A stretch of 64,000 bases of DNA from Nostoc sp. LPT (GCF_017115165.1 NZ_JABXKF010000071.1:1-64000); one strand, 5' to 3'; numbered from the stretch's first letter, positions 10,213 to 19,799 are shown. The notes: generated by a model from the sequence alone, not told the origin. Numbers and translations: made by a program.

Positions 10213-10776
10213 TCAGCGCACTTGGGTTTGATAAGTCGCCTTGATTGTTGTCTTCGCTGCAAGTGATGGAATCTGCAAACGAATATGAGTGTAAGCAATG
10301 GCTGGTGCTAGTTTTGTTTCAACTTTGCCGCTAGGAAGAGTAACTTTAATAGTGGGATTTTCGACAAAGCTACGCCCGCCATCAATGCTGTAAATAACTT
10401 TGGCATTGTTTGCGACATTGGTAGAATTCAGCACGTAGACCATTCCTTTGGGAATAGGTTGATTAAAAATCAAATTCTTCACTGGGCGATCGCTCTTATT
10501 TTCACCACTCAAGGTATATCGCAATACATCTCCTGGTCGCACCACAACTTGACCTTTCAAGGGTTCCCATTTCTGGCTTTGCTTACCCTGCCGATCCTGT
10601 GCTACCACCTGCTTTTCTGCTTCTAAACGCAATTGAATTTGCCCTTGAGTTTTGATATTCTGAGCAACAGCACTTTCTGAATACCATACATTTGCAATTC
10701 CCGGAATTTGACCGACAAATGGAACTGTAGCAATGAGAGCGAATGCTCCTAAACCTGCAAGAGAAACACGCTTCAT
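10213..10776 (-). CDS. Small exported DUF11-like protein
   Basis: The protein has 187 residues with an N-terminal signal peptide (MKRVSLAGLGAFALIATVPF, cleavage probably after SAVAQ near residue 39). The rest is one DUF11-like module: VVRPGDVLRYTLSGENKSDR, then IPKGMVYVLNST and SIDGGRSFVENP. It is probably a periplasmic or surface subunit carrying the same module as its larger neighbours. It lies between the 849- and 516-residue genes on the same strand, with gaps of about 160-175 bases on each side, so it may share a transcript. Confidence 0.65.
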   Translation of the reverse strand: MKRVSLAGLGAFALIATVPFVGQIPGIANVWYSESAVAQNIKTQGQIQLRLEAEKQVVAQDRQGKQSQKWEPLKGQVVVRPGDVLRYTLSGENKSDRPVKNLIFNQPIPKGMVYVLNSTNVANNAKVIYSIDGGRSFVENPTIKVTLPSGKVETKLAPAIAYTHIRLQIPSLAAKTTIKATYQTQVR

Positions 10777-10951
10777 ATAAATAACCTCAAAAAACTTTCA
10801 GAATGTGAATTGTTGACTTATCTTTCCCAGCTTTTCCTCAGAAAAAGTCACTCCCCTATTTGCTTGATGTTTAGAGGTTGGGGATAAGGTCAAATGGTTT
10901 GCAGACTCTTCTGTACCAGATGCAAACTTTAAAGTCCCCAATCCCAAAGAA

Positions 10952-13441
10952 TTAGTTCACCTTGCGTTGGAAGGTAAACGTTTTTTGAATACCCGGTGCG
11001 ATCGTGCCAGTGACAGTATCCACATACTTAGCAACATCAGTATTTACCGTAGTTCCAGTCTGGTCAATGCCAGAGTTAGTAGCTGGATTACCACTGAAGA
11101 ATTGAATGGTTGCACTCCCGGAATCCTTAGCTGAACCAACAATGTTGCTAGTATCAATTTGACCACTGGCATCGTTGTCTCGTGCCCAGTTATTGGGGCT
11201 TAGTGTACCATCTTCAACAATCACAACTTTGTTAGCGTTCAAAATTACGTTCCCGCTTCCAGATTGAGGATCGGAAATATTGCTGTACTGAATTTGGTAC
11301 TCAATAATGTTTCCTGGTGCAGGCTTCTTCGGATCGGTACTGAATGTGCCATCATTCCCCTGGACTACAGACCCAGTTCCTTGTAAGACTCGCGACACTT
11401 TCAGCAGTTTCAGGAAGCCAGTATACACGCGATCAATGGAGATGTTGTTGATTTCAGCAGCATCAACTACACCATTATTATTAGTGTCAATAAAGGCAGT
11501 AATGGGTACTGGGAAGCCTTTATTGATATCAGTCGATAGTTGCGTACCAGTTGGTAGGTCAACTTCTACACCATAATTTACACTGCTTCCAGCAGCAACA
11601 CCAGAGATTTTAACTGGTGTATTATTGGCTGCTAGGGTGAAAGTGCCAACGTTATTGGTGATGCTGTAAGTATAGACAGCAGATTGACTGTTATAGCTAA
11701 CAGTCACCTTTGTACCATTGGGCAAATCTGTAGCTGTAGCTGGTACTGTTGGTACTATTGTAATGTCATTAGCGTTAGTCCCACTGTTCTTAATTGTGTT
11801 AGTGAAACCAACTGATTGTGGGTCAAGCGTACTACCAGGTGATGTGTTAGGAGGAACAAAAGAGGATTTGTTTGTGAAGTCGTCGTTATTATCTGTTGGA
11901 CCAACAGCATCAGGTGCATTATTCGGCCCGTTTAAAACTGAGTTTGCTTGGGCGACTGAAACGGTGTAGACATTGACATTTCCTGTAACAGAATTACTAC
12001 CTTGGTTGTTATTACCTGTGTCAGTTTGATTGGCGGGAACTGTACCGGGATAATAGCCAGAGTCTACTGTAGTAGGAAAGGCTCCATTAGTAGGGTTGAT
12101 GTTATCTGGATTTTGATCACCTGAATCGTCAAAGAGTAGAAGGCTATTTGGATCTCCAGCAGTTTTACCGAACACTTGAGCGATGTTGTTAACATTTGTC
12201 GCTGTCGTTCCTGTGATTCCAGTGGTCTTTACTTGTACTGTAAAACCTGTAACGGTTGTCCCAGTGGCAACTGAAGAGATAGAGTTAGGATCGTTAATAA
12301 AACCAACCCGTTTAACTACACCACCTGTTACATTAGCACTGTTAGTTTTCCACAGAGCCTGATTGGCAGTTGTAGTTGTAGGATCTTCGCCAGCGTAAAC
12401 CACTATCCACCCTGAAGGAGCGGTTGGGGTTCCATTAAGAGTTGTTAATGCTGGAAGCGCATCAGAAACTAAGATGCGAGTAACTGGATTACCGTCTACA
12501 TTGATGGTTGTACCAGCTAAAGCTGCGGGTGTTAGCCCACGATTAGTTACGTCGTTACTCTCAACTCGCAAGCTTAAACCATAAGTCAGCACATCATCAT
12601 TGAGTACGGAAGTGTTACCAGCGTTATAGGCTGTCCGAGTTTTTAGTATTGTGGCTAGAGCAACAGTTTTAGCTGTGTTGCCTACTTGAATTTGCTGGGT
12701 AATACTAGATTCTCGTGTACCGTTAACTGGTGTGCCAAGAACTTCCCCGCCACCTGCGTTATCAGCATTATCTACAGTATAAACGTCACCACCATCAGGA
12801 CTCCGCAGTTGGTTTTGGGCATCACCAGGAGTGTTACCAAGGGTAACTTTAATTACGTCGCCCGATTGAGCGCCAGTCTGTACAGTCACTGGCACACGCA
12901 CCAACACAGTACCATTAACCGGAATTGAGGGTGTATCTACACCACCGGCTGTTACGTTTGTCCAAGTTGCACCACCATCAGTACTATATTGCAATGTGCC
13001 ACTAGCTGGTGTTACCCCATTTTTATCAGCAGGAAGTACACCAGAAACTGTACCAGGCCCAGTTGTTGTTGCTTGGTTCGGAATATGGAATTTGGTGGGG
13101 TCGTTACCTACGTTTGTTAGGGTGTAGGTGTAGGTTAGTAAATCGTTAACTCCAACAGTGCCACCGTTGTTATCTGTAACACCCGACGCTGTGACAGTAA
13201 TACCCGCAACCTCTGCTACAGTCACGGTGACAGTGTTAGAGGTGGAATTTATAGTTGTCCCTGGATTGCTGGGATCTTCGTAGGTTGCTGTCGCTGTGTT
13301 ACTGATAGATGTACCCGCAGTGGTTCCGTCAGCTAATACAGGTGCGAGAAATTGGAAAAGGCTACCAGTTAATAATGCTGTTGCTACTAGAAATTGGTAA
13401 AGTTGACGCTGCTTATTTACAGATTGATTTCGATTTACCAT
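10952..13441 (-). CDS. Large exported Thr/Asn-rich surface protein, DUF11-like
   Basis: From the ATG at 13441 the protein has 829 residues. A TTG start 20 codons upstream (13501) would give 849 but adds a poor extension. The signal peptide is LYQFLVATALLTGSLFQFLA, ending at VLADG. The mature part is rich in Thr, Asn, Gly and Val and has repeated beta-sandwich-type segments such as NDLLTYTYTLTNVGNDP and PGNIIEYQIQYSNISDP, as in DUF11 proteins. Cysteines are nearly absent, as usual for surface-layer-like proteins. It is the first gene of the block that runs down to 1.4 kb. The 750-base AT-rich region before it probably holds the promoter, but no convincing -35/-10 pair was chosen. Confidence 0.68.
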   Translation of the reverse strand: MVNRNQSVNKQRQLYQFLVATALLTGSLFQFLAPVLADGTTAGTSISNTATATYEDPSNPGTTINSTSNTVTVTVAEVAGITVTASGVTDNNGGTVGVNDLLTYTYTLTNVGNDPTKFHIPNQATTTGPGTVSGVLPADKNGVTPASGTLQYSTDGGATWTNVTAGGVDTPSIPVNGTVLVRVPVTVQTGAQSGDVIKVTLGNTPGDAQNQLRSPDGGDVYTVDNADNAGGGEVLGTPVNGTRESSITQQIQVGNTAKTVALATILKTRTAYNAGNTSVLNDDVLTYGLSLRVESNDVTNRGLTPAALAGTTINVDGNPVTRILVSDALPALTTLNGTPTAPSGWIVVYAGEDPTTTTANQALWKTNSANVTGGVVKRVGFINDPNSISSVATGTTVTGFTVQVKTTGITGTTATNVNNIAQVFGKTAGDPNSLLLFDDSGDQNPDNINPTNGAFPTTVDSGYYPGTVPANQTDTGNNNQGSNSVTGNVNVYTVSVAQANSVLNGPNNAPDAVGPTDNNDDFTNKSSFVPPNTSPGSTLDPQSVGFTNTIKNSGTNANDITIVPTVPATATDLPNGTKVTVSYNSQSAVYTYSITNNVGTFTLAANNTPVKISGVAAGSSVNYGVEVDLPTGTQLSTDINKGFPVPITAFIDTNNNGVVDAAEINNISIDRVYTGFLKLLKVSRVLQGTGSVVQGNDGTFSTDPKKPAPGNIIEYQIQYSNISDPQSGSGNVILNANKVVIVEDGTLSPNNWARDNDASGQIDTSNIVGSAKDSGSATIQFFSGNPATNSGIDQTGTTVNTDVAKYVDTVTGTIAPGIQKTFTFQRKVN

Positions 13442-14170
13442 AGAAATAGTTTGTTTGCTGAACTTGTATCTCGGATTTTGAGACAGGATAAAGTTCGGCA
13501 ATTCCCTTTTAGGAATTACCGATTATAGCTGCCCAAAATTTCAACGTTTTGGGAATGCATATTTAAGAAGTTAAATTATTGACACTCCTTAAAAACTGTA
13601 TTGAGACAATAACCAGAAATAACTTGTCTACTTGTTTTACGCTTATCTTTAATAATCAAAGCTGGCAATCGCAAATATGTGTAATTTTTTACTGTATTTC
13701 TGGGGATTAGAGATGTAAATAGCAATGTAGCTTTTAAAGCAAAAAAAGTCTACCGTAGAAATAAGTAACTTCTCTAGCCGTGAATGAGTGCATCAAAGCT
13801 GAAAAATTAACTTTATTTTGGCAACACACATAGCATTTTTAGTGGTTTAATCAGATACTGAAAACACTACAACTTATATATATAAATGCTTTTGAGTCTT
13901 TGCTGTCGGAAATGTATACTGCTCTGTAGAGTTATTTAGATAAAAAAGTTGAAAGTTAACTAAGCAATCTAGATCGCTTAAGTAGGATATTAATTTCACT
14001 GAATGCAGTTTTATCATAAAATTAATGCAATCAAATCATATAAATTTACGTGTTAATGCTGAGTAAGTGAAGCTATTTTATTTTTTATTAACATTAAATA
14101 TATCTGTGTAAATACTAAAAATAGAGATTACTAGTATTAAAGTTTTACAATAACTATTCCTCGCACTACC

Positions 14171-14203
14171 AAGCATACCCGATATTTTTAGTCGGGTATG
14201 TTT
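14171..14203 (+). promoter_or_regulatory. Inverted repeat upstream of threonine synthase
   Basis: AAGCATACCCGA and TCGGGTATGTTT form a 12-base stem (one G-T pair) around a 9-base loop. It ends 66 bases before the thrC start. It could be an operator or a leader hairpin. The rest of 13502-14269 is AT-rich and shows no gene. Confidence 0.45.
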
Positions 14204-14269
14204 GACTGGTATTTTTGCTCGTGTTAGTATCAGGCGACAAGTGACAGACAAACTTATTAAAGCTAGTTT

Positions 14270-15580
14270 ATGACTCAGGCAATCAAAACCCAAACCCAAA
14301 CCCAAACCAGCACTGCCTACTTTCAAGCCTTGAAGTGTAAGGAATGTGGTGCAGAATATGAACTCAAAGCCAGTAATGTTTGTGAGTCATGTTTTGGGCC
14401 GTTAGAAGTTAAATATGATTACAACGCCCTACGTCTGACTGTCACTCGTGAAACAATTCAAGCTGGGCCCAATTCAATTTGGCGCTATCGTCCCTTTTTG
14501 CCTGTCGCAGCTGACAATGTAATAGATGTGGGAACTGGTATGACTCCCTTAGTTCGTTCCCACCGTCTTGCCCGTCGCCTGGGTCTAAATAAACTTTATA
14601 TAAAAAATGATGCCGTGAATATGCCCACCCTGAGCTTTAAGGATCGGGTGGTGTCAGTCGCTCTATCTAGAGCGCGGGAGTTAGGTTTCACTACTGTTTC
14701 TTGCGCTAGCACTGGTAACTTGGCAAATTCTACAGCTGCGATCGCAGCTCATGCCGGTTTAGACTGCTGTGTGTTCATCCCCGCAGATTTAGAAGCCGGT
14801 AAGATTCTCGGTAGCTTGATCTACAGTCCCACCCTGATGGCCGTCAAAGGCAACTACGATCAAGTCAATCGTCTCTGTTCGGAAGTTGCCAATACACATG
14901 GCTGGGGTTTTGTCAACATTAATCTGCGTCCTTATTACTCTGAAGGTTCCAAGACGCTAGGTTTTGAAGTTGCAGAACAACTAGGCTGGGAACTTCCCGA
15001 TCATGTGGTTGCTCCTTTGGCATCTGGTTCGCTCTTTACAAAAATTTATAAAGGGTTCCAAGAATTTGTCGAAGTTGGTTTAGTAGAAAACAAAAGCGTC
15101 CGTTTCAGTGGCGCTCAAGCTGAAGGTTGTTCGCCAATCGCCCAAGCCTTCAAAGAAGGACGCGACTTTATTAAGCCAGTAAAACCGAATACAATTGCGA
15201 AATCGCTAGCGATCGGCAATCCAGCAGACGGTATTTATGCTGTGGAGCTAGCTCAGAAGACAGGTGGTAACATTGAATCAGTCAATGATGCAGAAATTAT
15301 TGATGGCATCAAGTTGCTGGCAGAAACCGAAGGTATCTTCACAGAAACGGCTGGTGGTACAACTGTGGCTGTGCTGAAAAAACTGGTAGAAGCTGGCAAA
15401 ATTGATCCAGATGAAACTACCGTGATTTACATCACTGGTAATGGTTTGAAAACCCAAGAAGCAATCCAAGGCTACGTTGGTGAACCCTTGACTATTGATG
15501 CTAAACTGGATAGTTTTGAACGTGCGCTAGAGCGATCGCGTACTCTGGATCGTTTGGAATGGCAACAAGTCCTCGTTTAG
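14270..15580 (+). CDS. thrC: Threonine synthase
   Basis: The 436-residue protein converts O-phosphohomoserine to threonine with pyridoxal phosphate in the cytoplasm. A Cys4 zinc-ribbon-like start (CKECGAEYELKASNVCESC) is typical of the plant/cyanobacterial type. The PLP lysine lies in PTLSFKDRVV (about residue 123). The phosphate-binding loop (ASTGNLANSTAAIAAHAGLD) and the late ITGNGLKTQEA motif are present. Length and order fit the family. Codons 4-13 are a (Gln-Thr) run written as a CCCAAA-type microrepeat, probably a slippage product in a free N-terminal tail. A sulfur-carrier gene follows 88 bases downstream. Confidence 0.95.
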   Translation: MTQAIKTQTQTQTSTAYFQALKCKECGAEYELKASNVCESCFGPLEVKYDYNALRLTVTRETIQAGPNSIWRYRPFLPVAADNVIDVGTGMTPLVRSHRLARRLGLNKLYIKNDAVNMPTLSFKDRVVSVALSRARELGFTTVSCASTGNLANSTAAIAAHAGLDCCVFIPADLEAGKILGSLIYSPTLMAVKGNYDQVNRLCSEVANTHGWGFVNINLRPYYSEGSKTLGFEVAEQLGWELPDHVVAPLASGSLFTKIYKGFQEFVEVGLVENKSVRFSGAQAEGCSPIAQAFKEGRDFIKPVKPNTIAKSLAIGNPADGIYAVELAQKTGGNIESVNDAEIIDGIKLLAETEGIFTETAGGTTVAVLKKLVEAGKIDPDETTVIYITGNGLKTQEAIQGYVGEPLTIDAKLDSFERALERSRTLDRLEWQQVLV

Positions 15581-15624
15581 TTAGGAGTTATGAGTTACGA
15601 GTTTTTTATTCATAACTCCTAACT
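15579..15624. repeat. Perfect inverted repeat at the thrC stop
   Basis: AGTTAGGAGTTATGA and TCATAACTCCTAACT are 15-base perfect arms around 16 bases that include TTTTTT. The left arm overlaps the thrC stop codon. It may fold into a 3' hairpin that stabilises or separates the thrC message from the next gene. The TTAGGAGTTATGAGTTA type of sequence is a common intergenic repeat in this group. Confidence 0.55.
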
Positions 15625-15668
15625 CTTAAATTGTTTTTCTCACTTTTAACTCTTCACTTTGTACTTCT

Positions 15669-15944
15669 ATGGCTGTAACAGTTTTAGTTCCTACAACTCT
15701 TCAGAATTTGACTAATAATCAAGCTAGTCTAGAATCCAACGGTAGCACCATTGCTGAACTGTTAGACTCCTTAGAACAAAGCTTTCCTGGTATTAAATCT
15801 CGGTTGTGCGATGAAGAAGGCAAGCTACGTCGATTTGTAAATTTTTACGTCGATAGTGAAGATATCCGCTATTTAGATGGTATCAACACAGCCTTGAAAG
15901 ATGGCGATGAAGTCAGTATTGTTCCTGCTGTTGCTGGTGGTTAA
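15669..15944 (+). CDS. MoaD/ThiS family sulfur-carrier protein
   Basis: The 91-residue protein has the beta-grasp fold pattern of MoaD/ThiS proteins and ends in the diagnostic Gly-Gly (IVPAVAGG), the tail activated and thiocarboxylated by an E1-like enzyme. The conserved [16 protein letters not shown] and [12 protein letters not shown] segments are clear. Family members give sulfur for molybdopterin, thiamin or amino-acid synthesis. Which pathway applies here is not shown, but the place after thrC suggests a link to amino-acid metabolism. A terminator follows. Confidence 0.85.
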   Translation: MAVTVLVPTTLQNLTNNQASLESNGSTIAELLDSLEQSFPGIKSRLCDEEGKLRRFVNFYVDSEDIRYLDGINTALKDGDEVSIVPAVAGG

Positions 15945-15985
15945 TCCTGAAAACATCTACCTAGATTTAGCAAATGAATACATTT

Positions 15986-16016
15986 AGGCTTGCCGCTAAT
16001 GGCAGGCTTATTTTTA
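15986..16016 (+). terminator. Rho-independent terminator of the sulfur-carrier gene
   Basis: AGGCTTGCC and GGCAGGCTT form a 9-base stem (two G-T pairs) around GCTAAT, followed by ATTTTTATT. It begins 42 bases after the stop. Confidence 0.7.
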
Positions 16017-16162
16017 TTGGTTTCAAATTCAGTATATCGAAAACTTTTGTAAATGACTTTAACAGCAACTATAAAAGAATTCCTGGGAATTTTTAGCTTT
16101 TGACTGACCTACTCTAGAACTCAAAATAAGAGGAGCCTGTACAGAGATCGTTTAAATTCATA

Positions 16163-16291
16163 TTAGATTCTCAACAATCCTCCACCAGAGATCACCAAAG
16201 CATAATCTTGTTGCTCCTGTTGAACCTCAGCAATAACCTCAATTTTCCACTTACCAATCTCAGGAGTTTCAACAATAATCCCTTCTACGTT
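16163..16291 (-). pseudogene. C-terminal remnant of a subtilisin-like (S8) peptidase
   Basis: On the minus strand, 42 codons stay open from the IS edge to a TAA at 16163-16165. They encode NVEGIIVETPEIGKWKIEVI, then QDYALVISGG. This matches the C-terminal beta domain that follows the catalytic domain in many cyanobacterial subtilases (the pattern VEGVIVxTPxxGxWxxxVxA, then QDFALVVSG). The catalytic part should lie to the right, but the IS and unrelated genes are there instead, so the gene was cut and the rest lost. Confidence 0.6.
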
Positions 16292-17745
16292 ACAATACCT
16301 TTGCCAAAAAAAGAGTATGAAGAGATAGGGCTGCCGTAGTAGAGTTATTGTCTCTCACAACGACAACTCAAACACTACAAGCAGCCCATGCCCGATATCT
16401 TATCACTGTTACAATGCCTGCTACCGCAGATCAACGCGACAACTATGCGGCAATTTAACCAAATAATCCTGTCCATGTTAGCAATGAGCGGGCGAGTCAC
16501 GATGTTGGGAATCTCTCGTTGGGCAGGCGTTGGTGGTAGTTATCGGACGATGTTGAGATTCTTTCATACAGTAATCCCTTGGGCGACGTTGTTTTGGCTA
16601 TTTTTCCGCAAGCATTTGTTCCGTGCGAATGAGGTATATTTGCTTGCAGGAGATGAAGTTGTAGTGAGTAAATCAGGTAAAAAGACTTATGGATTGGATA
16701 GATTCTTTTCCAGCCTAGTAAGTAAACCAATATTAGGGCTATCTTTCTTTACATTATCATTAGTAAGTGTTGAACAAAGGCACTCGTTTCCGATTCAGAT
16801 AGAACAGGTGATAAAGAGTGATGTAGAAGAAAGTAGCCCATTACCACCCCCAGAGGTAAAATCTCAAGAAAAACGTCAACGTGGACGACCAAAAGGAAGT
16901 AAAAACAAGAATAAAACGGAGGTGATTTTAACATCTGAATTACTACGTATTCAGAAAATGATTAATTCGCTTTTCAAGTTATTAGGTGATTTTATTCCTC
17001 TTACCTACTTAGTATTAGATGGTCATTTTGGAAACAATAATGCCTTACAGATGGCTCGGCAAGTTAACTTGCACATAATTTCCAAACTCCGCTACGATTC
17101 GGCATTATATATACCTTATCAAAAGCCTGACTCCAATAGTCGCTCTCGTCGTAAATACGGTGACAAAATCGATTATTGTAACATACTTAATGACTACTTA
17201 TGTAAAAGTACCATTGAGGATGAGATCCAAACTGACATTTACCAAGCTACTTTACTCCACAAGGAATTTGCCCAGGCTCTCAATGTAGTTATTTTAGTCA
17301 AAACCAATCTTAAAACTAATGCTCGCAGCCATGTAATTCTATTTTCTAGCGACCCGGATTTGTCCTATGAAAAGATAATCGACTACTACAAACTGCGATT
17401 TCAAATCGAGTTTAACTTTCGTGATGCGAAGCAGTTCTGGGGATTGGAAGATTTTATGAATTTAAGTCAAACTGCTGTCACTAATGCTGTTAATCTAGCA
17501 TTCTTTATGGTCAATTTATCCCATCATCTTCTCGCTGATTTTCGTCTCCTTAATCCCGACTCCGGCATACTTGACCTTAAAGCTCACTATCGTGGTTTTC
17601 GGTATGTCCGTGAAATTTTAAAAATGCTTCCCGAAATGCCTGAGCCTATTTTATTAACCCAGATTTTTGCCAAGCTTACTTGTTTAGGACGTATTCATCC
17701 CGTTTCTACAGGCATTGAACCCTCGTAAATTGGCTAAGGTATTGT
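16292..17745 (+). mobile_element. Complete IS4-superfamily insertion sequence
   Basis: The element is 1454 bases long with 16-base terminal inverted repeats, ACAATACCTTTGCCAA at the left and TTGGCTAAGGTATTGT at the right (one mismatch). The left end also matches the second copy near 33.2 kb. No direct target repeat is seen in the flanks (CTACGTT against TTATGAC), so this copy may have taken part in a deletion or replicon fusion after insertion. Confidence 0.8.
16388..17728 (+). CDS. IS4-superfamily DDE transposase
   Basis: The protein has 446 residues. The catalytic triad is readable: Asp89 in LLAGDEVVV, Asp211 in YLVLDGHFG and Glu341 within the YREK signature (Tyr334, Arg337, Glu341, Lys348 in YKLRFQIEFNFRDAK). 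A basic linker RGRPKGSKNKNK at about 166-176 sits inside the insertion between the two Asp blocks. The frame is intact and the gene fills most of the IS, so the element may still be active. A decayed homologue lies at 31.9-33.1 kb. Confidence 0.9.
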   Translation: MPDILSLLQCLLPQINATTMRQFNQIILSMLAMSGRVTMLGISRWAGVGGSYRTMLRFFHTVIPWATLFWLFFRKHLFRANEVYLLAGDEVVVSKSGKKTYGLDRFFSSLVSKPILGLSFFTLSLVSVEQRHSFPIQIEQVIKSDVEESSPLPPPEVKSQEKRQRGRPKGSKNKNKTEVILTSELLRIQKMINSLFKLLGDFIPLTYLVLDGHFGNNNALQMARQVNLHIISKLRYDSALYIPYQKPDSNSRSRRKYGDKIDYCNILNDYLCKSTIEDEIQTDIYQATLLHKEFAQALNVVILVKTNLKTNARSHVILFSSDPDLSYEKIIDYYKLRFQIEFNFRDAKQFWGLEDFMNLSQTAVTNAVNLAFFMVNLSHHLLADFRLLNPDSGILDLKAHYRGFRYVREILKMLPEMPEPILLTQIFAKLTCLGRIHPVSTGIEPS

Positions 17746-17776
17746 TTATGACTGGTGGTTTATGTATTGACATGGC

Positions 17777-18070
17777 TTAAAATAGCTGAAGTTGCTGTGA
17801 ATTATCCTGTACCGCAGGCTTCTCATAGACCATACCTTCGACTTCATAACAGCGAGTCATAAGTTTATTTCGATTTAGCCGAAAGCTGGCTTTTTTTCTT
17901 TGATTTGGCAGAGGTACAAATAGATACTGTGGATGTTGTATACTACCCTCATCTCCCAAATATCGAGAAAGTGTACCGTTGATTTGGTAAACTTTTGAAG
18001 AGCTTAACAGGGTTGAGTCGTAAACTTTAATCAAATTTAATTCCATTTTAGTAGCAGTGAAGTGTGTCAT
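17777..18070 (-). CDS. Hypothetical protein, about 97 residues
   Basis: I do not recognise this protein. It begins MTHFTATKMELNLIKVYDST and ends QDNSQQLQLF. The pattern KVYQINGTLSRYLGDEG and the basic KKASFRLNRNKLMTRCYEV suggest a small, partly beta protein. The ATG at 18070 is preferred over an upstream ATG at 18136, because the longer form would run through a strong 13-base hairpin (18094-18128). Nothing links it to a function; it is the first gene right of the IS. Confidence 0.4.
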   Translation of the reverse strand: MTHFTATKMELNLIKVYDSTLLSSSKVYQINGTLSRYLGDEGSIQHPQYLFVPLPNQRKKASFRLNRNKLMTRCYEVEGMVYEKPAVQDNSQQLQLF

Positions 18071-18093
18071 AATTTGTTGTGGAATCGATTTTT

Positions 18094-18133
18094 CTCTACA
18101 GTCAGATTTAATCAGTCTGACTGTAGAGTTTTT
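18094..18133 (+). terminator. Strong hairpin with T-run
   Basis: CTCTACAGTCAGA and TCTGACTGTAGAG form a perfect 13-base stem with a 9-base loop, followed by TTTTT on the plus strand. There is no plus-strand gene just upstream except the IS transposase, so it could instead act as a bidirectional barrier between the two small minus-strand genes. Confidence 0.55.
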
Positions 18134-18161
18134 CACGCATAATTCGTTACCTTTGCGTTAA

Positions 18162-18458
18162 TTATTGATTGAGATTGATAGAAGATGACAGATAGAAATA
18201 CTCGAAAATCAGATTTAATTTTTTCTTTGATTCATCTGATAAGGCGTTAAAATCAAACTCTTCAGAGTCCCAAACTTCATCAAGACTTGTTGACTCATCG
18301 ATAATGTTTGCAATCAAACTCGATTCATCATCATGCTTCCAGCCATTTGCTAAAAGCCACGGCAGAACTCCCTTAGATTGTAATAGTTTCTCAATGTCGA
18401 ACGAGTCAGAAAACTGCTGTAAGTTTTCGATACTGGGGTGAACGATTATAATAGTCAT
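18162..18458 (-). CDS. Hypothetical acidic protein, 98 residues
   Basis: I do not recognise the protein. It opens MTIIIVHPSIENLQQFSDSF and continues with IEKLLQSKGVLPWLLANGW. It is acidic, with a DEVWDSEEFDFNALSDESKK tract, and probably helical at the C-terminus. There is no signal peptide or membrane segment. Its neighbours are other unknown accessory genes on the same strand. Confidence 0.5.
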   Translation of the reverse strand: MTIIIVHPSIENLQQFSDSFDIEKLLQSKGVLPWLLANGWKHDDESSLIANIIDESTSLDEVWDSEEFDFNALSDESKKKLNLIFEYFYLSSSINLNQ

Positions 18459-18699
18459 GGGGTATTTAAATGATTGGCATACAGCCCAATCAAAAGATGG
18501 GGAAAGAGGAAAAGAGAAAGGAATTCATGAATTAAATTATCCTTAGAAAAGCAAGGTTTTTACCTTTTCCCCTGTCCCTTCTTTATTAGCTGTAGATAAG
18601 ACTTGAGAACTGATCAAATATGCTTCCCTCATGGAAGGCAAGTAGGGAAGCATAAAGGTGAACACAATTGCTGTAATCACTGCAATAAGTATTTAGTTA

Positions 18700-19677
18700 T
18701 TAAGAAGGCACATCCTCCGAGAAACCAACTTCATCATCATAATTTGCTTGCATAGACTGCAATTTGTTGACGAAGTTAGCAAATTCTTCGTTAGTTAGTG
18801 ACTGCCTTCCTTTTTTACCATAGTTCTCTATGAGAAACTGTTTGCCCTTTTCCTCGCCCCAACCTAAAGCTTCAATCAATCGTTGTGACTCCATCATCAA
18901 TTGATTGCGATCTAGTGCATGAGACGTATGCTTTGGTAAGTTATTGTTAGGCAATCCTTTTTTCCACCAATCGCAGATGGAATTATGCACAAGGGCAATT
19001 TCTTGAGCTATTGGTTTCTTGCCAATACAATAACTCTCCCAGTCGGGCGCAGTTGGCTTTTCGTATCCGCTACATACACAGGCATTGGAAGTTTGCCCCC
19101 CTTTCTCACGTTTCTCTGTTTTCAATATGGGACAAAATACCCACATCGAATGCCAAAGTAAATTCTTTGGTTGGTGATGTTTGCCTTGAAAACTTGCATA
19201 AGCTTGTTCGCAGGTTTCACGGAATGCCATTAGTTGTTGATCAAACGACACTTGAAACACTCCCCAAGCAGTTATTTGTACTGGTGCGATATGAAGAGGT
19301 TGATTTTGGACATCGACGAAAATCACCATATACCGCCTACCGAATTTGTAGGCGTTCTTGTCCAAACCATCACTGCTACGCCAAACTCCAATCACCTTTC
19401 TATCGTTTCCGTATAGCAGAGGCGATCGCCCAATCACAAGTATTCGTGGTTGTCTATAGAGAGCGCCAGGAATGCCTATCTTTTCATCGTTTTCGTCCAA
19501 CTTGTTAGTAAGAACTTTATACTCTTTCCCACCAACTAGTTCTTTATTTTCGTACCATCCTGCTAATTGTTGATTTTCGTAAGCAATCCAAATGCCTGCG
19601 GGTGAAGGAATGCTTTTAGCTGCTGGAGTCTTTTCGTATGACTGATGTTCAGCAGAATCAAAGTCAAAAGCTGTCAT
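18700..19677 (-). CDS. Hypothetical plasmid-type protein, 325 residues
   Basis: The family is not named with confidence. The protein has an N-terminal beta-rich half (AGIWIAYENQQLAGWYENKE, then QPRILVIGRSPLLYGND) and RRYMVIFVDVQNQPLHIAPV near the middle. A Cys-containing region (VFCPILKTE and ACVCSGYEKP, about residues 190-215) could bind a metal. The C-terminal third is helical (LIEALGWGEEKGKQFLIENY). An AAAGG-like site lies about 10 bases before the ATG. It is followed on the same strand by unknown genes and preceded by the 265-residue gene, forming a small accessory cluster. Confidence 0.55.
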   Translation of the reverse strand: MTAFDFDSAEHQSYEKTPAAKSIPSPAGIWIAYENQQLAGWYENKELVGGKEYKVLTNKLDENDEKIGIPGALYRQPRILVIGRSPLLYGNDRKVIGVWRSSDGLDKNAYKFGRRYMVIFVDVQNQPLHIAPVQITAWGVFQVSFDQQLMAFRETCEQAYASFQGKHHQPKNLLWHSMWVFCPILKTEKREKGGQTSNACVCSGYEKPTAPDWESYCIGKKPIAQEIALVHNSICDWWKKGLPNNNLPKHTSHALDRNQLMMESQRLIEALGWGEEKGKQFLIENYGKKGRQSLTNEEFANFVNKLQSMQANYDDEVGFSEDVPS

Positions 19678-19799
19678 AGTAGCTGCTGCCTTTCTTTAAT
19701 GTTAGTTTTCGCAAAAAATAAGCGAAGCTTTAATTCTGAGTGGCGAATGGCACTGATTTTAAAACAGTGGTGGAAGAGAATTCTCTTCCACCATTTCAC

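Noticed and set aside
14278..14308. Telomere-like CCCAAA repeat
   Set aside because: It is inside the thrC frame and encodes a Gln-Thr run; simple slippage explains it.
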